NCBI GenBank assembly: GCA_032622095.1
Contig: CP136065.1
Coordinates: 204,486,618 to 204,550,617, forward strand
Reading direction: 5' to 3'
Length of the DNA stretch: 64,000 nucleotides
Source: Siphonodentalium dalli
Lineage: Eukaryota > Mollusca > Scaphopoda > Gadilida > Siphonodentaliidae
The stretch's first letter is position 1, and each line of letters begins with the position of its first letter. This document shows positions 36,797-47,821 of the stretch, piece after piece. A model generated the notes under the pieces. That model was not told where the DNA came from. It saw nothing but the letters and a program-made list of their open reading frames with translations, and did no database searches. The position numbers and the translations under genes are program-made.

Positions 36797-39700
36797 TTCT
36801 TATCGGAATGTAAATTCCACTTTGTCGTTCGAAATGCGACAGATATCAGTCGTTACCAGCCAGTACCTGTCGAATTCCGAACTGTGGAGGCGCTCATGAT
36901 CAGTGAGAATACGAATACGTAAATAATCAATAAGTTTTTGTGAATGAGTAGGGCCTTTGTGAAATTTGGCCTTGTTACGAAAATACCAAATGGTGCTAAT
37001 CGCTTCTGTCAGAAGAACGAGAATAGTGGCTTTATGATGCCGTTCCAGATCTGAGGGTAGTTGTAAAAAACGAACTGTTTTGGCGAGAGGTTTAAGCACT
37101 GTCTTGGGTGATAAATTATTGGCCCACTGAAATATAAGTCGCCATAAAGACTGAACTTTGTCACAAATACAGAATAAATGTTCATGAGATTCATCTTCTT
37201 TGCGACAAAGGGGACATTCTTTAAATCGTAAATTTTTAAATGATTGAGTTGATTGACTGGCAAAATGTCATGCGCCAGTTTCCATATATCTCTCCTCGCG
37301 ACTGGGCCAATGAAAGGATTATGTAAATTGCTCCAATTCGTACCAAACTGAATAAGGGGATATTTGTTAATTACAATAGGGGGCTTAACAATCACACTTA
37401 GAAAATCTAAGTAAAATTGTTTCGTGGTAAAACCATCAAAATTAAAGTCGGGGCGGATTTTTAAATATTTTCTAAGGGCTGCCATTACCTTAGTACAAAA
37501 TGGAGGTGGTTGTTCTTAACAATGGGGAATTAAATTGGAGCCAAATTCAGGCTTAAAACGAACTAGCGATAAACTGATCCAATACGCGACAAAGCAACCC
37601 CATCAGATATTGGGGAATTTCATGAATCGCTGCAGATGTTGCATGTAAAATGCGTCTAGTTTGGACGGAATATGAGAAAGCCCGGTCCCCCCCCGCAAGC
37701 AAACTGAGGCGGGACAGGGGTTCCTGCCTATTCTCCCAAATAAATTTATACATATTTGAATGGAAGGAACATAGATATGCAGCAGACATAGGAATAACAA
37801 AACAGTAATACCATATTTTAGACAGGGCATATGTATTAACAAGGACGGTGCGGAAGAAGGGGGTCAGTTTACGATCAAATGAATTTTGGAGTACACCAGA
37901 AAATTTAGAAAGAAGATTGTGAAAATGACCATCCAGTGTAATATTGCTTCCAGACTGGATTCCAAGAAGTTTTTGATGAGGGACCCAGCTTAAGCCATGT
38001 GGCTTGTCAGTGCGATCCCTCCAAGAGCCTAAAAATATACCGGCTGGTTTGTTCAGATTTAATTTAGCTCCGGATGCTTTACCAAAAAAGGTGCAATTTG
38101 ACAATATATGTTCAATGGAACAGTCATCAGTGACAATAGTGGTGACGTCATGCGCATACGCAGCGAGCTTTATCAGTTCAGTGTTCCACTGAACCGACAA
38201 ACCTACGATCTGCGCATCCGAACGGAATTTTATTAAAAGGGGCTCTAAACAAAGGACGTACAAAAGCGGGGATATACTACAACCTTGGCGTAGTGATCGT
38301 GTGACGGGGGAAAAAGGTCGGAAATAAACTGATTTACAATAACAGACGATGTGATGTTGTTGTAAAAAAGTCTAATCCAGGAAATAAATTTGGGGCCGAA
38401 CCCATATGCCGAAAGGGCACGAAAAAGATAAATGTGATCTACTCTATCGAAGGCTTTAGCCTGATCAAGGGAAATAAGGGCGCACCTAATATTTTTGTGA
38501 TTGACGTAATCAATGAGATTCCGCAATAGGTGGGCATTGTCCAAAATTGACCTTCCGGGAACGCCGCAACTTTGGTGAGAATGCACTAAAGTGCCAATGA
38601 CGTCCCGGAGGCGGTTTGTGAAAATTTTTCGAAAGAATTTTATAGTCATAATTCAGTAAACTAATGGGTTGATAATTTGAAACGTGTTCGGGGTGCTGGG
38701 GGTCTTTCAAAAGCAAAACAATTAGGGACTGTCGCTGCGAAGCTGACAGTTGACCTGAAATAAAGCAATTATTGTATAAATTTTGTAGTGTGGGCGCGAT
38801 GTAGTCAAGGAATGTAAAATAAAATTCCTGGCCCAACCCATCACTACCGGGAGACTTATTATTCTTCATTTGCGATACCGCAGTTTTAATTTCATCTATG
38901 GATATAGGGACTTCACATAAAGTTTGGTCAGAGGATGATAATTGGGGCAAGTTAGTTAAAAATTCTGAACAAGCAGAATTATCAATGGGCTCAGCAGAGA
39001 AAAGATGAGAATAAAATTCCCTAAATTGAGTTAAAATGTCACGAGAATCTGTGTAGGTATGATCATCTACAGTAAGTGATTTAATCGTTTTACTGGAACC
39101 ATGATGATTCTCCATCCGATGGAAGTGCGGGGAAGTGGACTCCTGAGAATCCAATTCCCGCGCACGAGATCGGATGAAGGACCCGTGTTCCAGCTCCAAA
39201 TATAAATCGTGAAGTTGCCTGCGCAAAGCTGCAATTTGTTCAGAGTAATTACCGGGATTGAGTTTTTCCGCTGAGCATAGATTAAATTATTGTCTTTCAA
39301 GACTGCGTATCGTAGATTTATGTGAAAAAGAAAGCTGTTTACTATGTGAAGTGATAAAGGACTTCACCTGCCCCTTGACCCCCTCCCAACATTCGGACGT
39401 GACGGCAGAAGCGGTCACGCCCGACGTGAGAGGAGACCAAAAGGAGACAAAGTCCTTCTGGAAAGTGCCATCGCGTAAAGTTTTAGCATTTGCTTTCCAG
39501 TAACCGCGTCCGAAAGATTGACAATTAAATTTCGTTATGCGAAACGAAACTGCATCATGATCCGATAAACAGCCTACTATCTGTTTGAATGAAGAAACAA
39601 GATAATAAGGACTCGGAAACATAGAACCGGTCGATCCGAGAAGCACTACCTCCCCAAGTCCAGGTATACTGTGTTGCTGTGGGTTCAAGATGACAAAATA

Positions 39701-40208
39701 TATCTTTCAGATGATAATTAGTGCGAATTGTAGCCCATTTCCGGGACATGGGGAGGACCCGGTCACGACCAATCCGATCGAGCGATACGTCATCAACAAA
39801 ATTAAAATCGCCCCCGACTATGTCGGACGCACAGAGACCAAGTTGAGGCACCACCCGATCGAAAAAGTCACGACGAGGCCCCCCGCTGTCGTTGGGACCA
39901 TAAACATTAATTATCCGAAGTTGTTGATCATCAAAAGTTATGTCAAGAACGACCATGCGTCCATCTGTGTCAAAAAACTGCTTAGTAACTTCAATATTTA
40001 AATGAGGAGATATTAGGATAGCAGCACCGCGGGCAGTGTTGGTACCATATGAATAAAAACCTTTCATGTCAAGAGTAGCATTTAAAGATAACGCATCTAG
40101 TTGGCCTAAAATATGCGTTTCTTGCAAAAATATTTTCAACATGCGCTGTTTTTTTGTACTGCCCAGTCCATTGCAGTTAAGGGACGCTATGTGTAAATTC
40201 GCCATCAT
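36797..40208 (-). pseudogene. LINE ORF2 copy 1 (endonuclease-reverse transcriptase), inactivated
   Basis: Begins MMANLHIASLNCNGLGS at 40208. Endonuclease motifs are seen in order: FLQETH, YGPNDSGGPRRDFFDR, GGDFNFVDD and RIDRFYVSES. A 30-nt in-frame deletion just before FLQETH removes residues present in copy C. The reverse transcriptase follows (38649-37553): GVPGRSILDNAHLLRNLID, LDQAKAFDRVDH, then the active-site motif as AYAHDV, where the first catalytic Asp of YADD is replaced by His. The C-terminal region has a Cys-rich segment near 37210. It is broken by several frameshifts (39680, 39250, 38640, 38250, 37540, 37090). It would make the priming cut and cDNA for insertion if intact. Confidence 0.85.
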
Positions 40209-40951
40209 GCTAGTAATTTAAGGGAAAGGATACCACAGCAGCGAAACTAAATAAACAAATAAAAATAATAAAGAGCGTTTGGTGAACGCGGACACCAACT
40301 CGGTCGACCGATGAACCGCGACGTACCACTGCTCATCAGCCGACAAAGAAGGCCCCCGCGCTAACCAAAACAAACTGACAGAAGAGTGCAGGGTCACCGA
40401 GTGCTGTACACTCGGATGACCCAATGCAAATAAAGACGGAAAATGAAGAAGGTGCGGATGGCATAGCGACAAACGCGATCGATCAGAAAACAGTCTAAAA
40501 CGGCCGCAATCTGGTCGACCGCACTCGTCGACACACCACCCACACACAATAGAGATTAAAGTTAACAAAGAGACAACCACGCCGGTTAGTCAGCGAACAG
40601 AGGATTACCATTGTACGATAACCGCCCGGAAGTAGACGCACTGTCAATGCAGGGTCACCGAGTGCGATAATACACTCTGGTGACCAAGCACCAAAGAGAC
40701 GAAATAAAATAACATTGAGTGGACAACACAGCGACATACCCAAACGAGCAGAAAACAGCCTAAATCGGCCGTAATCTGATCGACCTGGCACGTCGATACG
40801 CCGTCCACCCAGAACAATAGAAAATAACCAAGACACTTCGCCAAAACACTGGCGAATTAGAGAATCATCAGGGACGGTCCAAGGTCGTGGTGGGGGTGGG
40901 TGTAGAGGTGAGAACGTCCTTAGAAACAAAGTCTTAAGTGGTTGTACAGTC
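40209..40951 (-). repeat. LINE inter-ORF region with two ~260-bp units
   Basis: The segment CAGGGTCACCGAGTGC with its downstream block (CGACAAACGCGATCGATCAG, CCGTAATCTGATCGACC) occurs twice, near 40388 and 40650. The same arrangement occurs in copy 2 (43080, 43336) and copy C (60358, 60632), so it is a family feature rather than a recent duplication. It is GC-richer than the flanks. Confidence 0.75.
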
Positions 40952-42400
40952 ATAATTTAGGTTCCTGGAAGCACAGTCAGCGTCTGAAGTGACTCCCTCC
41001 TCGTCCTGCAGGTTGCTAATGTCTGTAACGTTCTTCTCGTAAATCGCTGAATCATCGGACGATGATGAGGCGGATCTCTTCAGGGGGTTACGTGTCCATG
41101 GATGGAAATAAAGACGCACTGGCGGAAACTCCATCATCGGAGACCAGGAGGGCATCCTGTGTCGCGGTAGATAAATCTACCTGACCAGGGCCGACCTGGC
41201 TGGCCTCCCGGGAGGGAGGGTGCGCATCAACAGGGTGCAAGGCACCCTGCTCGGAATCGATGGATTCCGCGACTGCCCCCAGTGTCGCGGAGGAAGGCTC
41301 CTGAGGGGGAGGCTTATCCCCCTGTTTCGCAGCAGAGTCCTCTGCTGGAGTGACAGGGGTCGCTCCCAACTTACTAACAGGGGTGGTGTCCCCCTGCTGC
41401 TGGTCGGCTATTGATGCCGCCAGCTCATCCAGTGTCGCAGTGGAGATGGGCTCCACTGGAGGGACTGAGGGGTAGGCTTATCCCCCTGTTTCGCAGCAGA
41501 GTCCTCTGCTGGAGTGACAGGGGTCGCTCCCAACTTACTAACAGGGGTGGTGTCCCCCTGCTGCTGGTCGGCTGGAGATGCCGCTAGCACCTTCAGTGTC
41601 GCAGTGGAGATGGACTCCACTGGAGGGACTGAAGGGGAAGACTTATCCCCCTGTTTCGCAACAGGGGTGGCTTCCGGTGCAAGAAGAACAAACTGGTCGT
41701 CAGACAGATGTAGCACTTCCCGACTGTCCGCAGTTTCCTCAGAAAACTTGTTACCTCCCAGCGCCGCAGCATAGGAGCCCCTCGGTGGGGGGTGTCGACG
41801 ATTTCCGGAAATCAAATCCTTTTCCTTCATGCGCTGCTCCACCCTCCGTGGGCACAGATCCCAGGTCCGGGTGTGCCCACTCCCCGGCAGGCGAAGCATA
41901 AAGGCGGTCTACCCTTGATAACAACCGGAATAAATTGTCCATTCGCCGTGTCGATTGAATAAGGCATGGAATCAATACGGTTGCAATTGACTGTCATGGT
42001 GACTAACTTAGTACCGTTAGCCACGCTACCTCCTCCTATGTACGAAATGTCATCCCGGATAGAATGGATTTCCCCGTAGTTTCCAAGTACACGTGAATAA
42101 ACGTCCGAACGGATGAAATATGGAACCCATAGTAATTTCACGACGATTTCTTTGGTGAAAAACGGTTGGAATTGCATTCCGGTCCCAGCATCCTGGAAAT
42201 GAAGAACACGAATCATCTGATAAGTTTCCATCTGTTGAATGTGGTCGAAAGTCATGTACCACGTCGTGGGTCTTGACAATCGAAATAAAGCGTCGACCAC
42301 ACTCAGGTCGAAATATTACTTCAGGAGATCACCAATTTTCTCTGTCGTCAGCCGGAATAGTCCTAGCAGCAAGAAAATCGTCATACAACCCGTCAGCCAT
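40952..42400 (-). pseudogene. LINE ORF1 copy 1, frameshifted
   Basis: ATG at 42400 in the shared context GGGACGCAGCTATGGCTGA (MADGLYDDFLAART). The N-terminal domain (42300-41940, with RLSRPTTWYMTFDH), the knuckle segment PPLCFACRGVGTPGPGI (near 41900, where the His is replaced after a frame slip), then a long Pro/Ser/Thr tail. In the tail a ~166-bp segment is tandemly duplicated (starts near 41310 and 41476). Frame breaks lie near 41890, 41460 and 41120. Copy 2 has only one unit of the duplicated part. Confidence 0.8.
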
Positions 42401-42486
42401 AGCTGCGTCCCTGACTGGCGGGAAAAACTAGATCAATTAGCGAAAGTAGGTCACTTAATCAATCACGTCAAAAATCACTTTGATCA

Positions 42487-42508
42487 AGCCAAAAGGCCGA
42501 GAAGCGAT
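42487..42508 (-). ncRNA. U2 snRNA 5' end (nt 1-22), LINE copy 1 junction
   Basis: The minus strand reads ATCGCTTCTCGGCCTTTTGG followed by CT, identical to the conserved U2 5' end, then LINE 5'UTR (TGATCAAAGTGATTTTTG). With 36359-36377 it brackets LINE copy 1. Confidence 0.85.
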
Positions 42509-42678
42509 GCCAATTTTTCGCGAAAAAAAATCGGGCCATTCAGCAGGAACCGTCGAGAAAATGGTTTTAATAAAAGGTGTGTCGTCATCAAATGGCGAAA
42601 TTCCGGTGTTATGCATGAAGCATGTGTTTGGATTTGGTTACAATTTAGAATAAACACAAGAATTTCGTCATGTGTATA
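42509..42678 (-). promoter_or_regulatory. U2 upstream region (spacer class 2), truncated
   Basis: Matches 45064-45280 and 55584-55800. The conserved block CGTCGAGAAAATGGTTT is at 42551-42567, 43-59 bp before the U2 start, the position of the PSE in animal snRNA genes. The region ends near 42672, where it is fused to an ORF2 fragment of copy 2. Confidence 0.7.
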
Positions 42679-42679
42679 T

Positions 42680-42910
42680 GGCCTTAGTAACTTCATTGTT
42701 TAAATGAGGAGATATTAGGATAGCAGCACCGCGGGCAGTGTTGGTACCATATGAATAAAAACCTTTCATGTCAAGAGTAGCATTTAAAGATAACGCATCT
42801 AATTGGCCTAAAATATGCGTTTCTTGCAAAAATATTTTCAACATGCGCTGTTTTTTTGTACTGCCCAGTCCATTGCAGTTAAGGGACGCTATGTGTAAAT
42901 TCGCCATCAT
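42680..42910 (-). pseudogene. LINE ORF2 N-terminal fragment, copy 2
   Basis: Begins MMANLHIASLNCNGLGS and continues to the segment AAILISPHLNNEV of the endonuclease, then is cut. It is nearly identical to 40208-39980 of copy 1, including the deletion before FLQETH. No active-site block after QETH remains. Confidence 0.8.
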
Positions 42911-43737
42911 GCTAGTAATTTAAGGGAAAGGATACCACAGCAACAGCAACAGCAGCGAAACTAAATAAACAAATCCAAATAATAAAGAGCGTCGACCGAT
43001 GAACCGCGGCGTACCGCTGCACATCAGCCGACAAAGAAGGCCCCCGCGCTAACCAAAACAAACTGACAGAAGAGAGCAGGGTCACCGAGTGCTGCACACT
43101 CGGATGACCCAATACAAATAGAGACGGAAAACCAAGAAAGTGCGGATAGCATTGCGACAAACGCGATCGATCAGAAAACAGTCTAAAACGGCCGTAATCT
43201 GGTCGACCGCACTCGTCGACACACCACCCACACACAATGGAGATTAAAGTAAACAAAGAGACAGCGCGACACGATTCTTCGGTGTACGATAACCGCCCGG
43301 CGAAGTCGACGCGCTGTCAACAATGCATAAGAGTGCAGGGTCACCGAGTGCGATAATACACTCTGGTGACCAAGCACTAAAGAGACAAAATAAAATAACG
43401 TTGAGCGGACAACACAGCGACATACCCGATCGAGCAGAAAACAGCCTAAATCGGCCGTAATCTGATCGACCTGGCACGTCGATACGCTGTCCACCCAGAA
43501 CAATAGAAAATAAAATAACTTTGCCAAAACACTGGCGAATCGAAGGGAAATCAGGGACGGTCCGTGGTCGGGGTGGGGGTGGTTTGAGAATAAATAACGT
43601 CCAGGTACACAGTTCCAAGAATAGTTGTAATAACATTGAGTGAATCACACCTCCGACATCTCCGACAGCACCGAATCATGGTCTGAAGGACCACCCTCCT
43701 CATCCGGACCAGCATTCACATCTGCCAATGTCTTCTT

Positions 43738-44961
43738 TTAGGTTTCGGTGGACGAAATCGACGAAGACGAAGCGGATCTCTTCAGGGGGTTCCGCGTCCC
43801 CGACGTGTCCATGGTAGAAAACAGTGACGGACTGGTGGAAAATTCAAAATCAGATGCCTGGAAGGCAACCTGCGTCGCGGTAGACAAACCTACCTGACCA
43901 GGGCCGACCTGGCTGGCCTCCCGGGAGGGAGGGTGCGCATCAACAGGGTGCGAGGCACCCTGCTCGGAATCGAGGGATTCCGCACAAGCCCCCAGTGTCG
44001 CGGAGGAAGGCTCCTCCGGAGGGACTGAGGGGGGAGGCTTATCCCCCTGTTTCACAGCAGAGTCCTCTGCTGGAGTGACAGGGGTCGCTCCCAACGTACT
44101 AACAGGGGTGATGTCCCCCTGCTGCTGGTCAGCCGAAGATGCCGCACTCGCATTCAGTGTCGCAGTGGAGATGGACTCCACTGGAGGGACTGAAAGGGAA
44201 GACTTATCCCCCTGTTTTGCAACAGGGGTTGCTTCCTTCGAAAACACAACTAACGAGTTTTCCCCTATCTGCATCGATGGTCCACTGAGCGCCTCAGCAT
44301 AACTGGTCCTCGGTGGGGGCTGCCGTCTGGTACCGGAAACGAGATTCCGCTCCTTCATACGCTGCTCCACTCTCCGGGGGCACAGCTCCCACTTCCTGGT
44401 GTGGCCCACCTCCCTGCACGCAAAACACATCGGACGCCTCCCACTGATGATAATCGGTATGAACTGTCCCCCGGAGGTGCTGATGGAATAAGGCATCGAA
44501 TCCAGTATGTTACAGTTTACGGTCATATGGACTACTTTGGTGCCTGTCGCCACACTGGTACCGCCGACATAGGCCCGATCATCTCTGATGGCGTGTATCA
44601 CACCGTAGTTCCCCAGCACCCTCTCGTAGACTTCTTTCTTCAAAAAGAACGGAACCCAAAGTAACTTTACGATGATCTCCCTTTGAAAGAATGGCGTGAA
44701 CCTCTTGCCCACACCGGCCTCGGTAAAATCCAAAGATCTGGGCAACTGGTAAGAATCCATGCAATTGATGTGGTCGAAAGTTAAATACCATGTATCCGGT
44801 CGGGAAAGACGAAAAAGAGCGTCTACGCGTGTCAGGTCAAAATCCTCCTTCAACAAATCGCCCATCTTTTCCACTGTCATCTTAAAGCGGCTTGGCCCAT
44901 CCAACTTGATCTCCAAAGTCCTGGCCGCCAAAATTTCCTGGTAGAGGCCCCCGTCAGCCAT
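43738..44961 (-). CDS. LINE ORF1 protein, copy 2, intact (407 aa)
   Basis: Start chosen at 44961 (MADGGLYQEILAARTLEIKL) in the context GACGTCGCCATGGC, which is conserved in all copies. The frame stays open upstream to 45234, but those codons are U2 promoter, U2 5' end and LINE 5'UTR. The N-terminal ~190 residues form the shared ORF1 domain (ALFRLSRPDTWYLTFDHI, PFFQREIIVKLLWVPFF). A CCHC-type knuckle follows, CFACREVGHTRKWELCP (C-x2-C-x4-H-x6-C), about residues 225-241. The tail is Pro/Ser/Thr-rich with ATPVxxAEDS and QGDKPPP motifs and a short basic end. Such proteins bind LINE RNA and act as chaperones in the RNP. It is the only undamaged ORF1 here. Confidence 0.8.
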   Translation of the reverse strand: MADGGLYQEILAARTLEIKLDGPSRFKMTVEKMGDLLKEDFDLTRVDALFRLSRPDTWYLTFDHINCMDSYQLPRSLDFTEAGVGKRFTPFFQREIIVKLLWVPFFLKKEVYERVLGNYGVIHAIRDDRAYVGGTSVATGTKVVHMTVNCNILDSMPYSISTSGGQFIPIIISGRRPMCFACREVGHTRKWELCPRRVEQRMKERNLVSGTRRQPPPRTSYAEALSGPSMQIGENSLVVFSKEATPVAKQGDKSSLSVPPVESISTATLNASAASSADQQQGDITPVSTLGATPVTPAEDSAVKQGDKPPPSVPPEEPSSATLGACAESLDSEQGASHPVDAHPPSREASQVGPGQVGLSTATQVAFQASDFEFSTSPSLFSTMDTSGTRNPLKRSASSSSISSTET

Positions 44962-45042
44962 GGCGACGTCCCTGGCAAACGGTACAAAAACACAATAACC
45001 AATTAAGAGAACTAGGTCACGTGACAAATATCGACGATCTTT

Positions 45043-45063
45043 GCCAAAAGGTCGAGAAGCGAT
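45043..45063 (-). ncRNA. U2 snRNA 5' end (nt 1-21), LINE copy 2 junction
   Basis: The minus strand reads ATCGCTTCTCGACCTTTTGG plus C, with one change from the conserved U2 sequence (A for G at nt 12). It is followed by LINE 5'UTR AAAGATCGTCGATATTTG. Confidence 0.85.
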
Positions 45064-45645
45064 GCCGATTTTTCGCGAAAAAAAATCGGGCCATTCAGCA
45101 GGAACCGTCGAGAAAATGGTTTTAATAAAAGGTGTGTCGTCATCAAATCCCAGGAATCGACATGAATCCTGAAAAAGAAAGAAATATGCATGAGAAGCAA
45201 AATTGGCGAAATTTCGGTGTTTTGCATGAAACATGTGTTCTGATTTTGTTACAATTTAGAATAAACGCAAGAATTTCGTCATTTTTTCGTGACTCCATTT
45301 GAGACGTACGACGTACGTTCTTCTGACTCTAATTAATACTGTACTGTTGATCCATTATAAGCTCATCATCGAGTAGTGCAAACCAAAATGTAACGAAAAA
45401 TAGCGAAAGATACTGAATGTCGCGAAATCTGAACCTGACTTTTTTGCAATAGTTTTCTGTGCATTGTGAAATTACGTAAGGGTTATTTATAATAAACGTT
45501 GTTCGTTGTAACATAAATGCAATGCAAACGCTGTGTGGTATCTGTTCTTATCAGCATGACATCTGAACATTCCAAATGAAACTTTGTTCCATGTCAGAAG
45601 GTACAGAGAGGTGGGGAGTAGGACTAATTTTAGATTATTTAAGAA
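45064..45645 (-). promoter_or_regulatory. U2 intergenic spacer class 2, 582 bp, with PSE-like block
   Basis: Lies between the 3' part of one U2 (45646-45701) and the start of the next (45063). The same spacer at 55584-56177 is 594 bp long, so this is the native tandem spacer. The conserved block CGTCGAGAAAATGGTTT is at 45106-45122 (-43 to -59). Just downstream of U2 the spacer has AATCTAAAATTAGT (near 45625-45640), placed where the snRNA 3' box is expected. A TACGACGTACGT palindrome lies near 45306. Confidence 0.75.
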
Positions 45646-45701
45646 TGGGCCGATACCGGAGGTACTGCAATACCGCGCTAACCCGTGGCGAGGTTAGAGC
45701 A
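45646..45701 (-). ncRNA. U2 snRNA 3' end fragment (~56 nt)
   Basis: The minus strand reads TGCTCTAACCTCGCCACGGG then TTAGCGCGGTATTGCAGTAC and CTCCGGTATCGGCCC. It matches the 3' half of the complete 3' part at 56178-56330 and the conserved GGTATTGCAGTACCTCC stem-loop of U2. The preceding part of U2 is replaced by a LINE ORF1 fragment. Confidence 0.85.
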
Positions 45702-46010
45702 GGAAAGAATTTTCCCATAGATGGAGGCTGCTGCTCCGGCTGGGAATCCTGCTGAACCTCCTGACCAGGAGGGGACACACTCAGTGACGCCCGTAACTCC
45801 CCCACCATCTCGGAGATGACCACCTCCGGCGGGGACGAGGGGAGGCTTACTCCCTTGCGTCGCAGTAGAATCCTCTACTGGAAGGGCAAGGGGTGCTCCC
45901 AACGAAACGGAAGGTAAACGGTTAGACGCAGCTGCAGTGGCGTATGACGCCGGTGGTCGCCGCTTGGTCCCTGATGGGTTCTCTTTCTTCTTTCTCTCGG
46001 TGTTTTGAAT
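45702..46010 (-). pseudogene. LINE ORF1 tail fragment
   Basis: Minus-strand frames encode SLGAPLALPVEDSTATQGSK and related tail segments of ORF1 (compare 53230-53400 in copy A), broken by frameshifts. It joins directly to the U2 3' fragment at 45701, so ORF2, the LINE 3' end and the middle of U2 have been deleted. Confidence 0.65.
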
Positions 46011-46084
46011 TTTTTTATTCTGACATTAATATGGATTTTATTACCTGCTTTGGCCATACAAAAATTTTGTTTTATCCTACCGCA

Positions 46085-46500
46085 ATCTCAGTGAACTTTT
46101 CAATTTGGACAGAATTGTCCCTACAGGGGCTGGCCCGATAATTCACCCCGCACGTAATCCCATTTGCCACCTCACACGTAATCCCAGTGGCCAGTGAATT
46201 TGAGAAAAATTTGGCAGAACTTCCCCAGAGGCACTGGCCCCGATCATTCACCCAACCAGTAATCCCAGTGAAATTAAAAATTTGGGCAGAACTTTGCCAG
46301 AAGCACTGGCCCAATCGATCATTCATGCCCCCTGAAATCTCGGCGAAATTGAAAACAATCCCAGTTAAATTGAAAATTTGTGCAGAACTCCCCCAGAGGC
46401 GCTGGCCCGATTATTCACTCCACACCCCTGCATTCCCAGTGAAATCGAAAATTTGGGCAGAACTTCTCCAGAGGCAGGCCTGATGATTCACCCCACCCGT
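46085..46500. repeat. Minisatellite, ~60-75-bp units
   Basis: About six imperfect units built on AATCCCAGTGAAATTGAAAA, TTTGGGCAGAACT, CCCCAGAGGCACTGGCCC and GATCATTCACCCC. No gene. Confidence 0.8.
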
Positions 46501-46504
46501 ATAA

Positions 46505-46925
46505 AAGGGAAAAAATAGCTTTTTATCATTTTTGATTCCTGGGAGTCACTTTAAAGCATTTTAATGCATTTTACAGAGCCTGGTCTTTCAGTCCAATGAA
46601 TATCTCATGCTTGATGTGGCTATTCTTGCTGCTGATGCCTTCTTTCACTTACATCAGCCAAAAAAATAGTAAGATTTCAAGGTGGTAATAGTCACATGAT
46701 AATGCAAATGACCCATAACATGGGCATGTCAACGACACATATATCAATTGTTATAAGAACCTAATTTAACAAGTATTTTGGATTTTATAGCCAGTAATAT
46801 ACAGATATATATCATAAAAGTGTGTCATTTCCACTGGTGGGTATGGTCATTTGAAGGTTAATAGCACTAAAACTTGGGACACATTTAAGAAAATGCTTCA
46901 GCAATTCAAAGAGAGCATATCTTTA
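46505..46925 (+). repeat. ~430-bp direct repeat, copy 1
   Basis: GGGAAAAAATAGCTTTTTAT through AGAGAGCATATCTTT recurs at 47822-48263. The copies are nearly identical apart from one 16-bp segment only here (ACTTGGGACACATTT) and one ~45-bp segment only in the other copy. Confidence 0.9.
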
Positions 46926-47357
46926 TTCAACTAATTCAATATACACCCACATCCAGTTATCTTGGATCACCCTTGCAGACCTGAAAATGTCATATTTTAT
47001 TCTTCAATGTGCTGATAAAGTCATGCGCTTGATGCTCAGCTGATCAGATCTGGACTCAATGACCTCACATCACCAGAAGTTCTCTCATGGAAAGAATATT
47101 GAACAGTCTTCCATAGCTGATCCAAGTTTGCAACACCAAACCCCTAAAACTGAGTGAAAATGGGGCCTGAACATGACTGGTGGTGGAAAATTGTGCTTTT
47201 TTGATGAATAATTTGTTAAAGGGGGTGGGGTTAAATTGTGTGTGATAAATAAAGAACCACAGAAGTGATATTGTTTTTGAACACATTTTTTCCATTGATG
47301 GGCAATTCTGAAGAAATGTAGGGAGTTACAATTATTCCGCGAAAAAGCGGGCTATCG
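46926..47357. other. Spacer between direct repeats
   Basis: No gene or RNA is recognised. Ordinary AT-rich sequence. Confidence 0.4.
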
Positions 47358-47819
47358 CTTTAGGTTACACTGGTGTAAATAAGGTTCCGAGTGACATCTA
47401 GCGGATGCGGGAGGAATATATAGGAGAGAATAAAATAGACACTGGGCCCTGATTGGTCAATAGCCTTGTGTGCTTTCCACATAAAAAAAATCATCACACC
47501 TCTTCCCTATGATTTCCCATAGGTAAAATAACCATTGGCACAGGAATTAACCCTTTGTAGTGAAGTTTGAATTTTTTGGTGTGGTCTAAAATATGACTGT
47601 ATTTTTTTATGCGGTTCTGACACAAGTTACGAAAACATAAGATTTAAAGGCGAATTCCCTGCTAGACAGACATGATTTTTTTGTGTAAAAAGTTTCCCAA
47701 AATGTCAATTTTTCAGATTTAAAGAAGATTTTGGACCCAACATTTATATTGCCAACACTATACGCTAAAACGTTAGCACTGAGGCCTATGGAAAACATTT
47801 ACACCAGTGTAACCTAAAG
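47358..47819. mobile_element. Small TIR element, 462 bp
   Basis: A perfect 23-bp inverted repeat: CTTTAGGTTACACTGGTGTA-AAT at 47358-47380 and its inverse at 47797-47819. The interior is non-coding. Target duplication is unclear because the right end abuts the direct repeat. The size fits a MITE; the superfamily is not assigned. Confidence 0.65.
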
Positions 47820-47821
47820 GG

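Larger units (their letters stand above)
36378..42486 (-). mobile_element. U2-targeted LINE copy 1, ~6.1 kb
   Basis: Minus strand, 5' to 3': U2 nt 1-22 (42508-42487), LINE 5'UTR, ORF1 (42400-40952), inter-ORF region with duplicated ~260-bp unit, ORF2 (40208-36797), 3'UTR with an A/T-rich tail (36378-36410), and U2 nt 31 onward. It is complete in structure, but both ORFs are broken. The 3'UTR at 36480-36620 is similar to that of copy C (56450-56590). It belongs to the Tx1/L1-like APE-type LINEs by ORF2 motifs. The target is that of Keno-type elements. Confidence 0.85.
42680..45042 (-). mobile_element. U2-targeted LINE copy 2, 3'-truncated
   Basis: Minus strand: U2 nt 1-21 (45063-45043), 5'UTR, intact ORF1 (44961-43738), inter-ORF region (43737-42911) with two ~260-bp units, first ~75 codons of ORF2 (42910-42680). 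ORF2 then stops at the edge of the spacer of the next U2 unit. Loss of the 3' part is not what reverse-transcription truncation gives, so recombination or deletion between array units is likely. It shares the 30-nt endonuclease deletion with copy 1. Confidence 0.8.

Noticed and set aside
44962-45234. N-terminal extension of the 498-codon frame upstream of ORF1 copy 2
   Set aside because: These codons are U2 promoter, U2 nt 1-21 and LINE 5'UTR that happen to be open. The conserved start is the ATG at 44961 in the context shared by all copies.
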